Source: Clarireedia homoeocarpa (lineage: Eukaryota; Ascomycota; Leotiomycetes; Helotiales; Rutstroemiaceae). From it: DNA of 64,000 bases. The first letter of the stretch is position 1; each line of letters starts with the position of its first letter. Where the stretch lies: assembly GCA_001465935.1 (NCBI GenBank), contig LNKV01000005.1:62001-126000 (forward strand), given 5' to 3'. Under the pieces are notes generated by a model. It saw only the letters and a program-made list of their open reading frames with translations. It ran no database searches and was not told the DNA's origin. This document shows, piece by piece, positions 24,446 to 37,574 of the stretch. The position numbers and the translations under genes are program-made.

Positions 24446-25433
24446 GACCACCACCACGATAACATCCGTCGAAAGCTTAGAAAATATCAAGGTCGAGCTG
24501 AACCGTTTCATCAGCGATTCCAAATCTCTAGTTCCAGCTGCACCTGCAAATCAAGCATACCCATTGATCATACTCTATGGCCAGACTCATCCAGGAGCTC
24601 CTTTACACCACATCAAGTTACGGGAGATATCAGCCGGTCGAGAAGCACCCGTGTCCAAAGCATGCGAGATTCTCCTCCGCGGAACAATCCAAGGATCCGT
24701 CCTCTTCCAGATAACAATCCATAATTCCCACCTGAAAGACTGCATCTCGATTGAGTGTACAATCTACGGGGGCAAGATCGAGACATCTCAGCTCACCGAC
24801 TGCCGTGTGCAGAAGAAAGCTCTCGGCGAACACGATACCGCCTTAACAATTCCACTCGTCCGTGTTGCCAGCTCACGGGTGGCAGCGCGAAGTATACTGA
24901 AATATTCAATTTGACTGCGAATAGGGTCGGTCTAATTCGTAACTGCATCGTTGAGAATAGTTTAGCCATCCATTCTCTCCTTTTTGAAAGGACTCTAAGC
25001 AGGTGTGGCCTCTCCAACTCAAATCTTCACAATTGCGAGGTCATTGGAGGAATCAAATATTCCGTTGTGGAATATACTTTGGATTTTTCACCAATTCCCC
25101 GCTGAAATTCGCAAAATGATCTTCTCGAGCACGATCAAGATAGATGATGGGCTCCCGACAGCCTTGATTGCCGCGCTTCGCCCGGATCTTCTCTTATATA
25201 GTAAAGCTCTTAAAACTTTTTATAAAGAGCATACCATTATCCTCTCAGATGAGAAAACCAGGAAGGAGGCTTTCAAGTCTATATCCACAACCAAACTCCA
25301 GCGCCTGAGCAAGACACATCTCAAGTAAGCTTTTATCAACTCCCCGCAAATACTATAACGAATTCCTGCCAATCAAACGATTTTAGAGGCTTGACCTACT
25401 GTAGATTCCTACGAATAATGCATCAATCTTTTT
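24446..25433 (+). pseudogene. Broken F-box-like/beta-helix repeat gene
   Basis: Three successive frames share one logic. Frame 1 (to about 24900) encodes sequence such as NSHLKDCISIECTIYGGKIE, which is a beta-helix-like pattern of alternating short strands with Ser/Cys/Asn turns. Frame 2 (about 24925-25080) continues the same pattern (NCIVENSLAIHS, then SNLHNCEVIGG). Frame 3 (about 25080-25326) carries QFPAEIRKMIF followed by ALRPDLLLYSKALKTFYKEH, matching the N-terminal motif of a large fungal family of F-box-like or 2EXR-type proteins. A last intron (25327-25386) leads to a short final exon ending at 25433. Neither frame change can be explained by a phase-compatible intron, so two frameshifts are likely. 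No ATG is found at the head. Confidence 0.5.
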
Positions 25434-26243
25434 CCCTATCAACACGAAAATTACCAGCATCACAATAGCACTCCAAGGAAGATCTGCATATATTCACCAA
25501 TCACTACGAGTTGGATCCGGTATTTCGGGAGCATTGTAGATTTTGCAGTACAGTAGTATGGAAAGCCAGCCAGCCAGCCAGCCGGCCAGCCAGCCTTGGA
25601 AAACAGGAAAACCGGGACCACGAAGAACCCCCAGCAGCATTGAAGACTGCTGTTCAGAATGCAGATAGATAAGCAGTTAGAGAAAAAATCAGTTTTTTTT
25701 TTTTTTTTTTCTTTTGCAAAATGAAAAGTCGCAAGAGAAAAAAAAGCCGGTTCATACTCCCCCATTCGACCTTACGGCCTTATATATAAGCCGGACGCGG
25801 TTCTCGGACCGGAGTTGGAGACTTTCACTTGGATAGCACAAAAGGGTAGGTAGGATAGGGGTGCTAACATGGAATTCCACCCTAAACTCAAAAGTGTTAT
25901 AAAAATATATGTATTCAACAATAGTTCAAATTGTACGATCCTTCCAACCTCAATATTCATCTAATAAAAAAATAAAAAAATAAAAAATAAAAAAAAATCA
26001 CAAATTACTCTAGGAAATCCAACAGTCAAAAGGATCAATTATAAAAAGTCATTGGAATATAATCTTTATATCATGCTACCATCCTCCCATCCAGTCATCC
26101 CATTTAAACCCCTGCCAAGAAATAACTTAAAAAAAAAAGAGAACAGTCATGAAGAATACAATTGTACAAGTAATTTTTGCAATCCACAGCCCATTCAATC
26201 ATTCAACTAATCCCATCATGCATCATCCATTGTCCTTCATCAT
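25434..26243. other. Intergenic, low-complexity 3' flank of ACC1
   Basis: No gene. It includes a CCAGC(C/A)AG array at about 25564-25597, a poly-T run at about 25690-25711 and an A-rich AATAAA-like block at about 25964-25998. The last part is the 3' flank of acetyl-CoA carboxylase. Confidence 0.55.
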
Positions 26244-29200
26244 CTAAGCTTGACTCAAGAACTTCAAAGCCGCCTCTCTCTCCTCTGCAGGCAACATACT
26301 CAATACTTGCTGCACGCCTTTCAATCCACCCTTTGAGTTACCTCTCACCAGAGCCGCGACCTCAAATGCAACACCCTCAAGCTTCATGGCCTCCACCTTT
26401 TCGTGAACCACCTTTCTATTCTCCTCATACCACATTGCCACCGATCTATCATCCTTCTCGAACGCTGGGATACCAGTCCATGCTGCCAGTGTTCGGAGAT
26501 TATTTGCACGTGATGTGAGAGGGTTCTTGGCACCAGCGTTCGACATGCGTTTAAGGATGTACTCCTCGTTGACCCTCCTCCTTACACGCCAGTAGAAGAA
26601 TCTTCTTGCCTCTCTCCACTTCAACTCATCTCTGATCACATGCTTGGCCTTCATTCTGCCAGCACGATCATGGAGATCAGCGAATTGAAGAGAGATTTGA
26701 TTGTACACAGGAAGGAGAAGTTGTTCTCTAGCGAAAAGTTTGGCCTTGACGTCCGAGAGTTGTTCCTGTGGAAGGGATTTGTCGAAAAGTTGCTTCTTGA
26801 GTTCGGCGTACTCAGGATCAAGTCGAGCCATGGTATCAAGTTGCTTGTCGCGACGGTACTTGATGTTGACAATACCTTCCGGCTCAAGGACACCACCACG
26901 GGCATCTTCATCAGCGTACATCTCCATATATTCGGGGTTGATGGTAGGATCAACGACGACCTAATACGATTAGCCTAGAAAAGCAAGCAAGAAATAAAAG
27001 ATAACTTACCCAAGAACCACCACGAAGTTCTCCGAAAGGAGGAATGTAAACAAAGATAGGTTGCTCATACTTGACAAGCGCGTCAACAATGTAAGAACCG
27101 TACTTCAAGACCTCATTGTACATATCACGTTGGCCACCAGAGAAACCTCTCCAGTTAGCCAAGATCATCAATGGCAATTGTTCACCATTGTTGAAGTCCT
27201 TGATAGCTTGAGCAGTCTTGAAAGCTGAGTTGGGATACCAGACACCACCAGCTTCGTTGCTAATTTGTTCTGTCGAATCCGGGTTGGCTGGATCGGCAGG
27301 CGTGATGTTCTCAACCGAGCGAGTCTCGACAGCGATCACACCCATGGGGATGCCACCAAGACGAGCACGACCAACGACAACAGTCTTGGCCCAACCGCCG
27401 AGCGTCTCAACGAAAGAATCCTTATCGAAGAGACCAGACATGAACCCTTCGTCGTCTTCCTTACCAGCAATTAGGTGTCTGACATCATAAGCTTGTTTCT
27501 CAGGAGGAGTGAAGAGAATTTCACGATCCCAAGAGTCGATAGCAGGTCCAATCGGCAATGGGCTGTTTCTCTTGTCTGGAACATAAGCCATCCATTCAAC
27601 AATCTTGGAGACACCCTCGAAATCATCATTGGCGGTCATGTGCGAGACACCATTCTTGTACATGATTTGAGTACCGCCAAGTTGCAAGTTGGAGGTGTAG
27701 ACCTCACGACCAAGAAGTTTGTTGATAGCTGGAGCACCGGTCAAGATAATTGGTTGACCTTCGATTTGGATGGCACGTTGACCAAGACGGACCAAGTAGG
27801 CACCGATACCTGTAATAGTTAGCATAGTTCTTCACAACACGGAGAAAAAGATACATACCAACAGATCGACAAGTCACCAAAGTAATAGTGAAAATGTCCT
27901 CGTAAGCTCTGCTAGTAGCACCGGCAATTAAACCAGAGCCCTTCAAACACTCAACACCGAGACCATCTTCGGCACCAACAATGGTGGTGATCTTGTATCT
28001 AGTCTCACCATCCTCGGTGATTGGCTCAGTGATGACATCCTTCGTCTTGCCATCCTCGAATCTCTTCTTGGTGTCCTCATCCAAATAAAGATACTTGAAT
28101 CCAGCTTCTTGTCTTGCTGGATCTTTCCAAGCAACCTTGAAGTGGGGGATAAGTTCCTCAGCCATACCAATACGAGCTCCAGAGTTGGCGGAAAGGTAGA
28201 TACGTGGAATGCCCAGCTTCCTTGCAAGCTCGGTGCACTTGTGGAAGAATTGATCTTCCTTGGGTCCGAAACTACCAATTCTGAAGGTGATATCGTTGGC
28301 AACGATGACAAACTTGCGGCCACGTGGATACTCAGGAGTTCTAGCAGTCACAATCCAACCAACCATACCGTGAGTGTTGGTTCCAGGTTCTCGCAAGACC
28401 TCAGCAAGATTGTCATTGTCATCCAAGACAAGCTCACTGTAATCAATGCATTCACCAGTTGGTGGTTGCTTATCAGCCAAGGATGAATGTTTGCTGACGG
28501 CTTTGACCCAGGAGTTTTGAATAGCTTGTCGGAAAAGCTCTGGGAAATCGTAGACATATTGGGTACCCATAAGATGAGCCTTGTATCTCTTTGGCTGCAA
28601 CCATTCCTTTGTGGGGTATGGTGTAGACACAGGTCTCAAGTGCATGGAGCCAATCTTGGTGGTACCGCCAATGCTTTGGAAGACCCACTCGCCACCCTTT
28701 TCGGATTTGCGCTCAGCATACATCTCAACTTGAATGACGTATCCAGAAGTGTTGGTGATGACAACACGAAGAGGGTACGGCATGCCAGTCTCGGGGTCGG
28801 TACAGATGATACGGATCTCAGCACCAGTGACACGAAGTCTCCAAAGACGTCGTCCGAAGCGCTCCAAGAATCCACCAAGAGCACGTTCAATCTCCGGGGG
28901 TTGAAGTGGGAAGACTGGTGAGAAGTTGATGAAGATATGGTTAAGATCAGAGTTGTTGTTCCCAATAATCTCCAAAGCATCCAAGATATCATTCATCAAT
29001 CTATCTGACTCAGAGATCAGGTACTCCGCAGTTGGAATCTCATCACGAAGTCGTCCAGGACGAACAACAGCACGTGTGAAATATCTCTTGTCGCTTGGCA
29101 CATCCTTTCCAACAGCCTCGTAAATATGGATGTTCCTGTTCTCCGTGAAGACTGGGGTAATTCGGAATTTGGAGAGTCTTCCAAGTTCAAGTTGGAAAGC

Positions 29201-32200
29201 CAAGGCTGGCTCAATGTGACGGATACTTTCATCTTCCTCGTACTCGGGCCCTCTGAAAGTATAGTATCCAGGGTATGATCCATCTTTGTGGCCGCAGATG
29301 AATGTCAAACGACGAATACGACGCCTGAGAAGTTCATCCTTGTACTCGCTGATGATAGACTTAATCTTTCCGAGGACCTCTTGGTCGTCAAGGCTCTCAG
29401 CATCTTGAATAGCCACGTTGCAGACAGCAGTGAGCTCGTCGTCACTATCAAGACGTGGTGGTGGAACCTTGCGTTTGCCACCAAGTTCGGGCATGAGACC
29501 ATTGCCAGACTTCTTCTTGCCACCAGCGACTGGAAAGACCTCAAGAGCTCTTTGCAAGTACTCCTCAGCCTCATCCAAATATTGCACTGGAACGATAACA
29601 CCCTTTCGAGTTGGCTCGTGATCAGGCTTGTTGATGAGATAAGTCATGTCACTGATAGAGCTAACACGTTTGAATGGGTTGCTTCCCTCGTAGGATGGAG
29701 TTGCTGGGGTTGAAGGAGCGGAAGATTGAACGGCCATGCCGAATTCGGATGGACCAACCTTTCTCAGAACAAAATCCCAAGACACGATGAATGGAGGCTC
29801 AGTAGTCTCATTGTGATACTCAATCTTCTTCAAAGAGTAAGCCCTGTAAGCACGACGAATGTAGACCTCGAGAGCGGCGAGAGAAACCCAAGGATCGTGG
29901 TGACCGAAGAAGATGGGTAACACATCGAATACAGTATACTTGGAGTCAACGACTTCCTTGAGAACCTCAAGATCTGGCTCACGGTGCTCCCATCCTGTCT
30001 CACCATATCTTGACTCGACAACGGAAGACCGCAGGATGTGCTCCATTTGCGCAGCTCGCTCTTCCAGAGAGGGCAGAGCGCATTGAATGAGAATCTCACG
30101 TGCCTTCAATGACACCTTTGAGGTTTGACGAGATTCCAATTCAGTGAGACTTCGAAGTGCGGGTCTGAGGTACTTGCCGACATCACCAGCATTTGGCTTG
30201 TTTGGTCTGTATTCATCGAGGATTGCAAGTATGAGGTTGTTCTTGGCACCAACTCTGCTGTGCGACAACACTGTTTGGATGACCTTGGTGACATCATCCT
30301 TGTTCTCATCTCTGAGTTTAAGAATGACCTCCTCATCCCGAGAGGTGCGACCGGAGAACAGACGCTCAACTGAGGCATATTGCTCGAGAATGTCCGAGAA
30401 GACAGTAAATTCATGTGCCTTCTGTCCATTGGCATACCTTTCAAGAACCGCAGTCAATGGAGACAGAGAGGCAGAAAGAAGTTCAACATCGCCTGGTGCA
30501 ACGTTTTCGTCGAGGAATCTCTGGAGCGCTTTAGAGAGGTTCTTGGCTGGGAATTCAGAGTTGCGGGACTTGGCACGCTCCACAATTTGAGTAAGAGTAG
30601 CATCCAACTTCTGTGGCATTCTTGCGTGAAGCGCCGAGAATTGAGAGTTGAATTCACCATATGGCAGCTCAGGGTTTCGGAGAACTTCGATCAATTCTTT
30701 CAGTGTGGGAGCCATGATAACTTGATTGTCGAAGCCATGCAGGATGTTGATGAGAATGTTGTGGAGAAGCACAAAGCGCTGTGCTGGCTTATTACCAACG
30801 ACCTGCGGTGGACCAAAGTCTGGAAGCTGCCCCAAGAAAGGTTGGGCATGCTTCACCCTCGAGGGATCATCCAGAGCGAGAATACCGAGAATATCACCAG
30901 CTTCAAGAGTGGCTCCTGGCTGCTTGATGAGCTGTACGATACCATCCTCTGCGGCAACAAGAGGCATGTACATTTTCATGACTTCGACCTCAGCGAATGC
31001 TTGACCAGCCTTGATGTGCTCGCCATTGTCGACGGTGAATTTGACCAACTTTCCTGGAGATGGAGTGCGAAGTTGAGTGGGGTCATTCTCCTGCTCCAAA
31101 AGACACGTCTTGCTGTCAACGCTCAGACGAGTGGCACCAACTTCCTCTTTCGAATAGATGTTGTGAGATCGGCCGTTGAGAAGAACAAGGAGACCGCCAT
31201 CGCTCAGTGCACGCACGCCGACCGAGCACTTCGATCCGTTGATGAAAAGGTGGTAGCTATCCATACTTGATCGAGTTGCAGTGAACTTATACCTGTGGCC
31301 ATCGTATATGAAATCAATTGGGAAAACGGTCTTAAGAATATCCTTGGAAGGAACTTGGCCCTTCTCCAACGAAGCTTTGTAGTCCGAAATGCAAGCTTCA
31401 CTTGCGATGTGAGCTTTGGTGACGGCACCGCAAACGACAGCGAGCATAGGATCTGGTCGCTCAGCAGTCAATTTATTGGAGATAAGCTCGTCGAGCCAGC
31501 CGGTGGTGATTGTGTTATCCTCAAAAGCAGGGGTCTCTAGAAGCTTAATCAAGTACTCGACAGTGGTTCTGAAATCACCACGAATACTCAATTCCTTCAA
31601 TGCAACGACCATATGTTTCCTGGATGCTGATCGATTCTCACCATAGGCAAAGATGTGACCGAACTGAGAATCGGAGAAACTGTGGATACCACCAGCTGTA
31701 CCAACCGAGAAGTAACCCCAAACGTTGGAACTGCTCCTGAAGTTCAACTCGTGCATCGTACCACTCGACGGTTTGAAACCCTCTCCAGGATCTTCAGATG
31801 TGATACGACAAGCGGTGGTGTGCCCCTTTGGAGTTGGTCGTCGTTGAGTTTGCAGACTCTTTTCTTGAGAGAAGTCGAAATCGATCTCGGTAGTAGTTGA
31901 AGGGTCAACTCCATACAGCAACCTGATATCCCGAATTCTGTGCAGTGGTAGGCCCATAGCAACTTGAAGTTGTGCGGCTGGTAAGTTGACCCCACTAACC
32001 ATTTCAGTTGTAGGATGCTCGACTTGCAAACGTGGGTTCAATTCCAAGAAGTAGAATTTGTCGTCGGCATGCGAGTACAGATATTCCACAGTACCAGCAG
32101 AGACGTATCCTACAAGACGACCGAGACGGACAGCAGCCTTCTCCATAGCCTGGAAAGTGCTTGGCTTGGCAATGGTGACCGGAGCTTCTTCGATGATCTT

Positions 32201-33391
32201 TTGATGTCTTCTTTGAACGGAGCAATCTCTACCGAAAAGAGAAATGTTGTTTCCGTACTGATCGGCCAACAATTGCACCTCCAAATGTCTAGCATTACCG
32301 GCCAACTTCATAATGAAGATAGGAGAACCGGGGATTTCGCTTGCGGCAGCTTTGTAAAGGGCCTCGAAGCCTTGTTCGGATTCGGCTTTTCTGATACCCT
32401 TTCCTCCACCACCCTCGGAAGCTTTGATCATGACGGGGAAACCAATTTGCTTGGCCTTCTCTAGACCCTCTTCCCAAGACTGAACACATCCTTTCTTGTA
32501 GACTTCGTCGTCAACTGTCACAATGCCTTCCTCATTCACCTCTACCTTGTCAACACCAGTTCCGGACCAAGGTATGCAAGGGACTTGAGCGTGTTGTGCA
32601 ACGATCGTCGACGAGATCTTATCACCGAGCGATCGCATAGCCGAACCAGGAGGACCAATAAACACAATCTTTTTCGGACTCGCAGCTAAGGATTCCGGAA
32701 GTTTTGGGTTTTCTGATGCATGTCCCCTAAATGTTTTGTCAGCATCTCATTCGAGACCCCGTCCGCTTTCAATAGAAACTCGTAAACATACCATCCAGCC
32801 CATACGGCATGAACATTCATTCTTTCTGCTACATCAACAATCAATTCCACGTTTGCGTAGTTGTTGTTATTTGTGCCGCCGGGAACCTCCACATATTGAT
32901 CTGCCATACGAATATAATCCGCATTTGCTTGTAAATCCTCCGGCGTGGCCATGACGGTGAATTGAATAGCCCTCTCATCTCCAAAAGTCTCGTAGGCCCA
33001 TTTTCGTACCGATCGAATTTCTTTTACTGCCGCAATACCATTGTTGGCTATCAGTACCTATGCAGATGTCAATTGCGTTAGTCTTGTGAAGAGTGCATCC
33101 ACGGGAGGTTGAGAGGAGAGGAATCACTATGAAGGGAGGGGAAATGCCCCGAAAATTAAGAATCAAAATAAAAATAAAACTCACATTGGTGATAACAGTA
33201 TGTCCGTCATGATGTGCCACAAAGTCCTTCACTTTGCTCGCAGGAGCATCTTCCAGTCTATTGCCGCCAATAAAGTGATCTGCGATGTTGTGTTTGGCAG
33301 CATATGAGCTCCCCGAGCCATTGCTCATTACTGGCACTGTGCCGTTTGTGTGTGGCTTGTTGCCATTTGTAGTTGCGTCGGCGTCCACCAT
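26244..33391 (-). CDS. acc1: Acetyl-CoA carboxylase (multidomain, cytosolic type), 2285 aa
   Basis: Exons 33185-33391, 32792-33057, 27859-32726, 27010-27809 and 26244-26960; all joins keep frame. Order of domains: an Asn/Gly-rich leader (about 1-45), the biotin carboxylase with VLIANNGIAAVKEIRSVRKW, GGGGKGIRK and NPRLQVEHPTTE, the biotinyl domain with VEVMKMYMP (Lys about 742 is the biotin site), a long central region, and the carboxyltransferase with SANSGARIG, GVECLKGSGLIAGATS and RAIQIEGQPIILTG. It converts acetyl-CoA to malonyl-CoA using ATP and bicarbonate, the committed step of fatty-acid synthesis. Length matches fungal Acc1. No mitochondrial presequence is seen at the chosen ATG. The first intron (127 bp) is long for this window. 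Confidence 0.97.
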
Positions 33392-34117
33392 ATTTGTTGA
33401 GAGGGAAGGGATTCTTGAGGTCTGCGAGTTTGAATGTGAAATCTGGCTCGTAGGAGACGAGCAAAGGAGGGATTGTCGCCAGTAAATGGATTGAAATCCG
33501 GGGAATGGAGGCAGGAGGATGGAGAGCTGGTGGTGGTTGAATCCAGCTGAGCTGAGAAAATGGCGAATGTTGGTTTGGGGGGGATGAATGTAAGACAGTC
33601 TCTCACTTGTACAGATTTACTTGCCCGGACCTTTTCCTCTTGGTCTACTGGAAGTCCGAAATGGATCTAATGTACGGTACTATAGAAATTTTGGATGTGA
33701 GATGAGATGAGATGGGCAGGAAGAGGGTGAGAGTACGAGGCCAGAAAATGGAAGTGGACGGGGAAGGTTTATGTAGAGATAGAATACATGTCCGAGTGAA
33801 AACAAGTAGAAGTAGGTAGGAGCCTTGAAGTTCGGAGCAAGGGAGGGAGGGGAGAGGGGAGGAAATATGAAGTTTTAAAACTTACGTCTGCGCTTCCCGT
33901 TGCTAGAGCTGGATCTACCCAAAGTGCAGCAACCGGGGGGTACGTATTAAAGATTTGGAGAAACACGAGTATTTCCTCTTCCGTGGATGGATTCAATGAA
34001 ATCCGTAATCCGTAGATTTTTTTTCAGGTAGGGATATTACAAAAGGGCAAGGGTGAGGGGTGTGTGAGGTGTGAGGTGTGAGTATCTGTGTGGATATTCG
34101 ATGTCAGTGTGGACCAC

Positions 34118-34184
34118 TTTGGTGGGTTTTGGTAGGTTTTGGTGGGAGGTGGGCGGTGGGTGGTGGGTGGTGGGTGGTGGGTTG
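34118..34184 (+). repeat. G-rich GGTGGGT tract
   Basis: A run of TGGTGGGTTTTGG-like sequence becoming GGTGGGTGGTGGG on the plus strand, with many closely spaced G triplets. It could fold as a G-quadruplex. It lies about 0.75 kb upstream of the ACC1 start codon. Confidence 0.75.
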
Positions 34185-34535
34185 GCGAAGAGCGAGGGGA
34201 CTTTTTTGGTGGGTAGTAGTGGTTTTGGATGTCGAGGCACAGCACACAAAAATCCCGTAACGCAATGAGGCGAAAAGAGGGTGTGTATGAAGCAAGGAGA
34301 GCAAGAGCCAGAAGGAGAAGAAGCAAAAGACTGAAGCAGATATCGGCTTGCCCGAGGGAAGATATATCAGTTTATCGATTCCCGACGAGACGAGCGAGAG
34401 AAAGGGGGGGAACAAATAAAGTGTAATCATCACAGATATGCTATTTCGGCACCAGGAAGTACACACCCCCAAAGGTAATAAATATTATTGTGATGTAGGA
34501 AGAGAAGATTGCGGAGAAGATATCTAGAGCTCAGG

Positions 34536-34760
34536 AATAGGAATAGGAATAGGAATAGGAATAGTAATAGTCTCTAGTCTGTGGTCTCTAGTCTCTAGTC
34601 TCTAGTCTCTAGTCTCTGGTCTCTAGTCTTTAGTCTCTAGCCTCTAGTCTCTAGTCTCTACTCTCCAGTCTCTAGTCTCCAGTCTCTACTCTCCAGTCTC
34701 TAGTCTCTACTCTCCAGTCTCTAGTCTCTACTCTCCAGTCTCCAGTCTCTAGTCTCTAGT
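34536..34760. repeat. GGAATA array followed by TCTCTAG heptanucleotide minisatellite
   Basis: Five GGAATA copies (34536-34567) are followed by about 190 bp of TCTCTAG units, with substitution variants (TCTCCAG, TCTCTAC) that themselves recur in order, giving a higher-order pattern in the second half. Confidence 0.9.
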
Positions 34761-34927
34761 ATCTGTTCTTCTCTTCCCGTCCTCTCCCTTTGCACTTCAT
34801 ACAACTTCACCATCTCATTTCCTCGTCCCTTTGCGAGAGACGCTATTCAAAAGTCAGCATTTGCACTTTACCACTTTACTCCATCCAAGCCTCTTCCCGA
34901 TCCCGGTCCCCTTCATCACCGCCATCT

Positions 34928-34991
34928 CGCATGTCCATGTCCATCACCATCACCATCACCATCACCATCTCCATCTCCATCTCCATCTCCA
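34928..34991. repeat. CCATCA/CCATCT hexanucleotide array
   Basis: Tandem hexanucleotides, first CCATCA and then CCATCT; it yields long Ile/Thr/Ser or Met/Glu/Val translations in both strands, which are artefacts. Confidence 0.85.
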
Positions 34992-37574
34992 AAACCGGTA
35001 GTAAGCAATCCGATCCCTCAACCACACATTCAACCTTATCCCTAAGTTTAGCAAACCCGACACCAAACCCGAGACTAAACCGCATCCAGTAAAGCGCGTC
35101 TCCCAACGACCACGAAATTGGTGAGCCCCAGCTTCTGCATTTTGCATCGTTTTTCCCAAATAAAAAGTTTCCCCCAAGGCTTTTCAGGAACTTGAGTGAA
35201 ATTTATTTACCCGGTGCCCGGTCGATCAACCAGGGTCTGTGCAATTCTTATTTCGTCTCATCGTAGTGTACGAAGTACTTTGTACATACTCATACTCGTT
35301 GCTGGCGCCGAGAAAGTCACACAGCACACACACGGTACACGGTGCTATGCTATCCATCCCAGAATCGCATAACATACATACCATAGCATACCATAGCATA
35401 AACAACTACCTCCCTCCCTGAATACCCCCCGAGCAACTCCCTCGTATCTCGCATCTATCCGTCGCGCGTTCGTTGAAGCGAAGCGAATGCCGACGGTAAA
35501 ATACGTACCCCATCGGACATCCGTGTAATGAATACCTACTCGATTGAAACATCGAGTATCAAAACCTTTCCGAGCGTATTTCCCCTTCTCTTTCCATCTC
35601 TCCCTCCCCCCCCCCCCCCCAGGAGAGTTACATAATCCAATGATACCTAACCACCAGAGCCTAGCAGCATCTAAGGAAAGTAAGCTGACCCCTACTCATC
35701 GTCATCATCGTCATCCTCCACCTCAGCTCGGGTTCCGTCCACCGCAATCCCCGAACCTTTTTCTTCCTCCTAATTCATCCTTCGCACCTCTAGGGGCCAT
35801 CCAGCCTTGGCTGTTGTCCTCTTCCACTATTAGTACTCTACTTCGGCTGCAATAAACTTAACTATACTACTATTGTACACATACATATACACTACTGCAA
35901 GATCTTCCCCAACGATGAGAGATGGGGAAAACTCTATCAACGGTAGGGAAGATCCGGAGGCTTTTATCTAATCCCTATATATCTATCCATCCATCCATCG
36001 TCCGTCCACCAGCATCATCCAGTCCAAGGCTCCTCCTCCTACTTCTACCTATCTAAGTATGTATGTATATATAGTCGGCCCTCTACTCGCACTTTATTCT
36101 TGATTAAGCCTTCCTATTTCCTTTCCCTTCCTTTTCCATCCCTTCCTTTCCTTTCCTTATCCATCCCATCTCATCACCTACAAAGTCAACCCAACCCGAA
36201 GTCAACCCAAAGTCAACCCCAACCCAACCCCAACCCCAACCACACACAACTCCAACCAATACATCCAGAGCCAGAGCCAAAGTTAAAAGACGGGACTAAA
36301 CTGGACTGCCACAATACATACACACATCCACCTCCTCCCTCCCCATCTCTCCCCATCTCTCTCCATCTCACCAAACATACCAATCCCCCCTCTACAATAC
36401 AGTACAGTACAATACAAATCCATCCATGCATCATCCTACCTTATTCTCTAAAAAGAGATCCAACTAGCTTAGTATAGAATATATATAACTTAACTAGGTT
36501 ACGTTACATTACATTACGTTCATTGTAAGGTAGGTAGGTACTTACTTACTTACTTACTTACTTCTTTGTGGATGTATATGTATATATAAGGTATAAGGTA
36601 TAAGATTATATAACTATAACATTATATATACATTACTTCTCACATGATGTAATATTATATACTTACTTATATATGCCCTTTCCATGACCATGTCTATATC
36701 GAAAACTTCAAGCTTCAAGCATCAAACTTCACACTCTATCATAATCATCATTCTATTTATCCCCTTGCACTGCACTGCATATCATATCATTTCATCAAAT
36801 TTCATTCCATTCCATTTCTTATCTGATCTGGTCTTTGCTACTTTGCTCCCCAGCTCTTCCTCTTCCTCTCCCATCTCATCTCAGTCTCATTCTCGTTCTC
36901 GTTCTCAGTCTTGGTCTTCCTCATCCATCTTTCATATGCCTTTTACCGGTAATATCGGTATCATCATCACACACTCATATCCATCTTCATCCAAGCAATC
37001 ACCATCTCATCCCCTCCCAAAACAATCGAAACCCCTCACTTCCAACCCCCACAATATCTACAAAAGAAACAACCCCCCCCCCCCATCACTCTCCCTCAAC
37101 CCATCACTTCCAACAGGTTGCAACTCATCGAAAAGCGATTTATATATAAACCAAAGCAATAAAAAAAAGTATAAGTAAGTGAGTAAAGTGTAAGTTAAAC
37201 TAGGTATACCAAAACCAGCCTCCCAAGCAACCAAGCAAGCAATCGACCATATGCCCCTACCCTACACCAGTTCCATCCCTTCCAGCTATGCCGCAACAAA
37301 AATATCAATAATTGTATCAACAACAACAGCAACAACAACAACAAGAAACTCCATGTTCCATGCCATGCCACACCACCACCAGTCCTATGCAAGCCAAGCA
37401 CCAGAAGCCAACCAAAATAAACAAAGCCCCAGCCGAATACTCCTTGGAAGCAGGTACAAGACTGTTTCAGCACGCAAAAGGTTGAAAAGGAAGGAAGCAA
37501 GCAAGCCCGATCTACTGTATACAAGCGAAAACGAGAAGAAGAAAATTGTATATATCGCAGAATCTTCTGCAACA

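Larger units (their letters stand above)
33392..37574. other. Long repeat-rich intergenic region upstream of ACC1
   Basis: About 4.2 kb without a credible gene. It should hold the ACC1 promoter and leader on the right side of its start codon, and the 3' flank of nudE. It is dominated by low-complexity DNA: a GGTGGGT-rich tract (34118-34184), GGAATA units (34536-34567), a TCTCTAG minisatellite (34571-34760), CATCAC/CATCTC units (34928-34990), a poly-C run near 35607-35622, CTTACTTA units near 36540-36565 and many pyrimidine-rich stretches. Small ORFs here are repeat translations. Confidence 0.6.

Noticed and set aside
30380..31270. Long plus-strand ORF (296 codons) opposite ACC1
   Set aside because: It is antisense to the strongly conserved biotin carboxylase/biotinyl region; it arises from codon bias of ACC1 and has no domain.
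33769..33996. Minus-strand frame reading STEEEILVFLQIF and PPVAALWVDPALATGSAD, followed by GTAAGT
   Set aside because: It looks partly coding-like and ends in a donor-like site, but it has no ATG and I could not link it in frame to ACC1 or to another exon.
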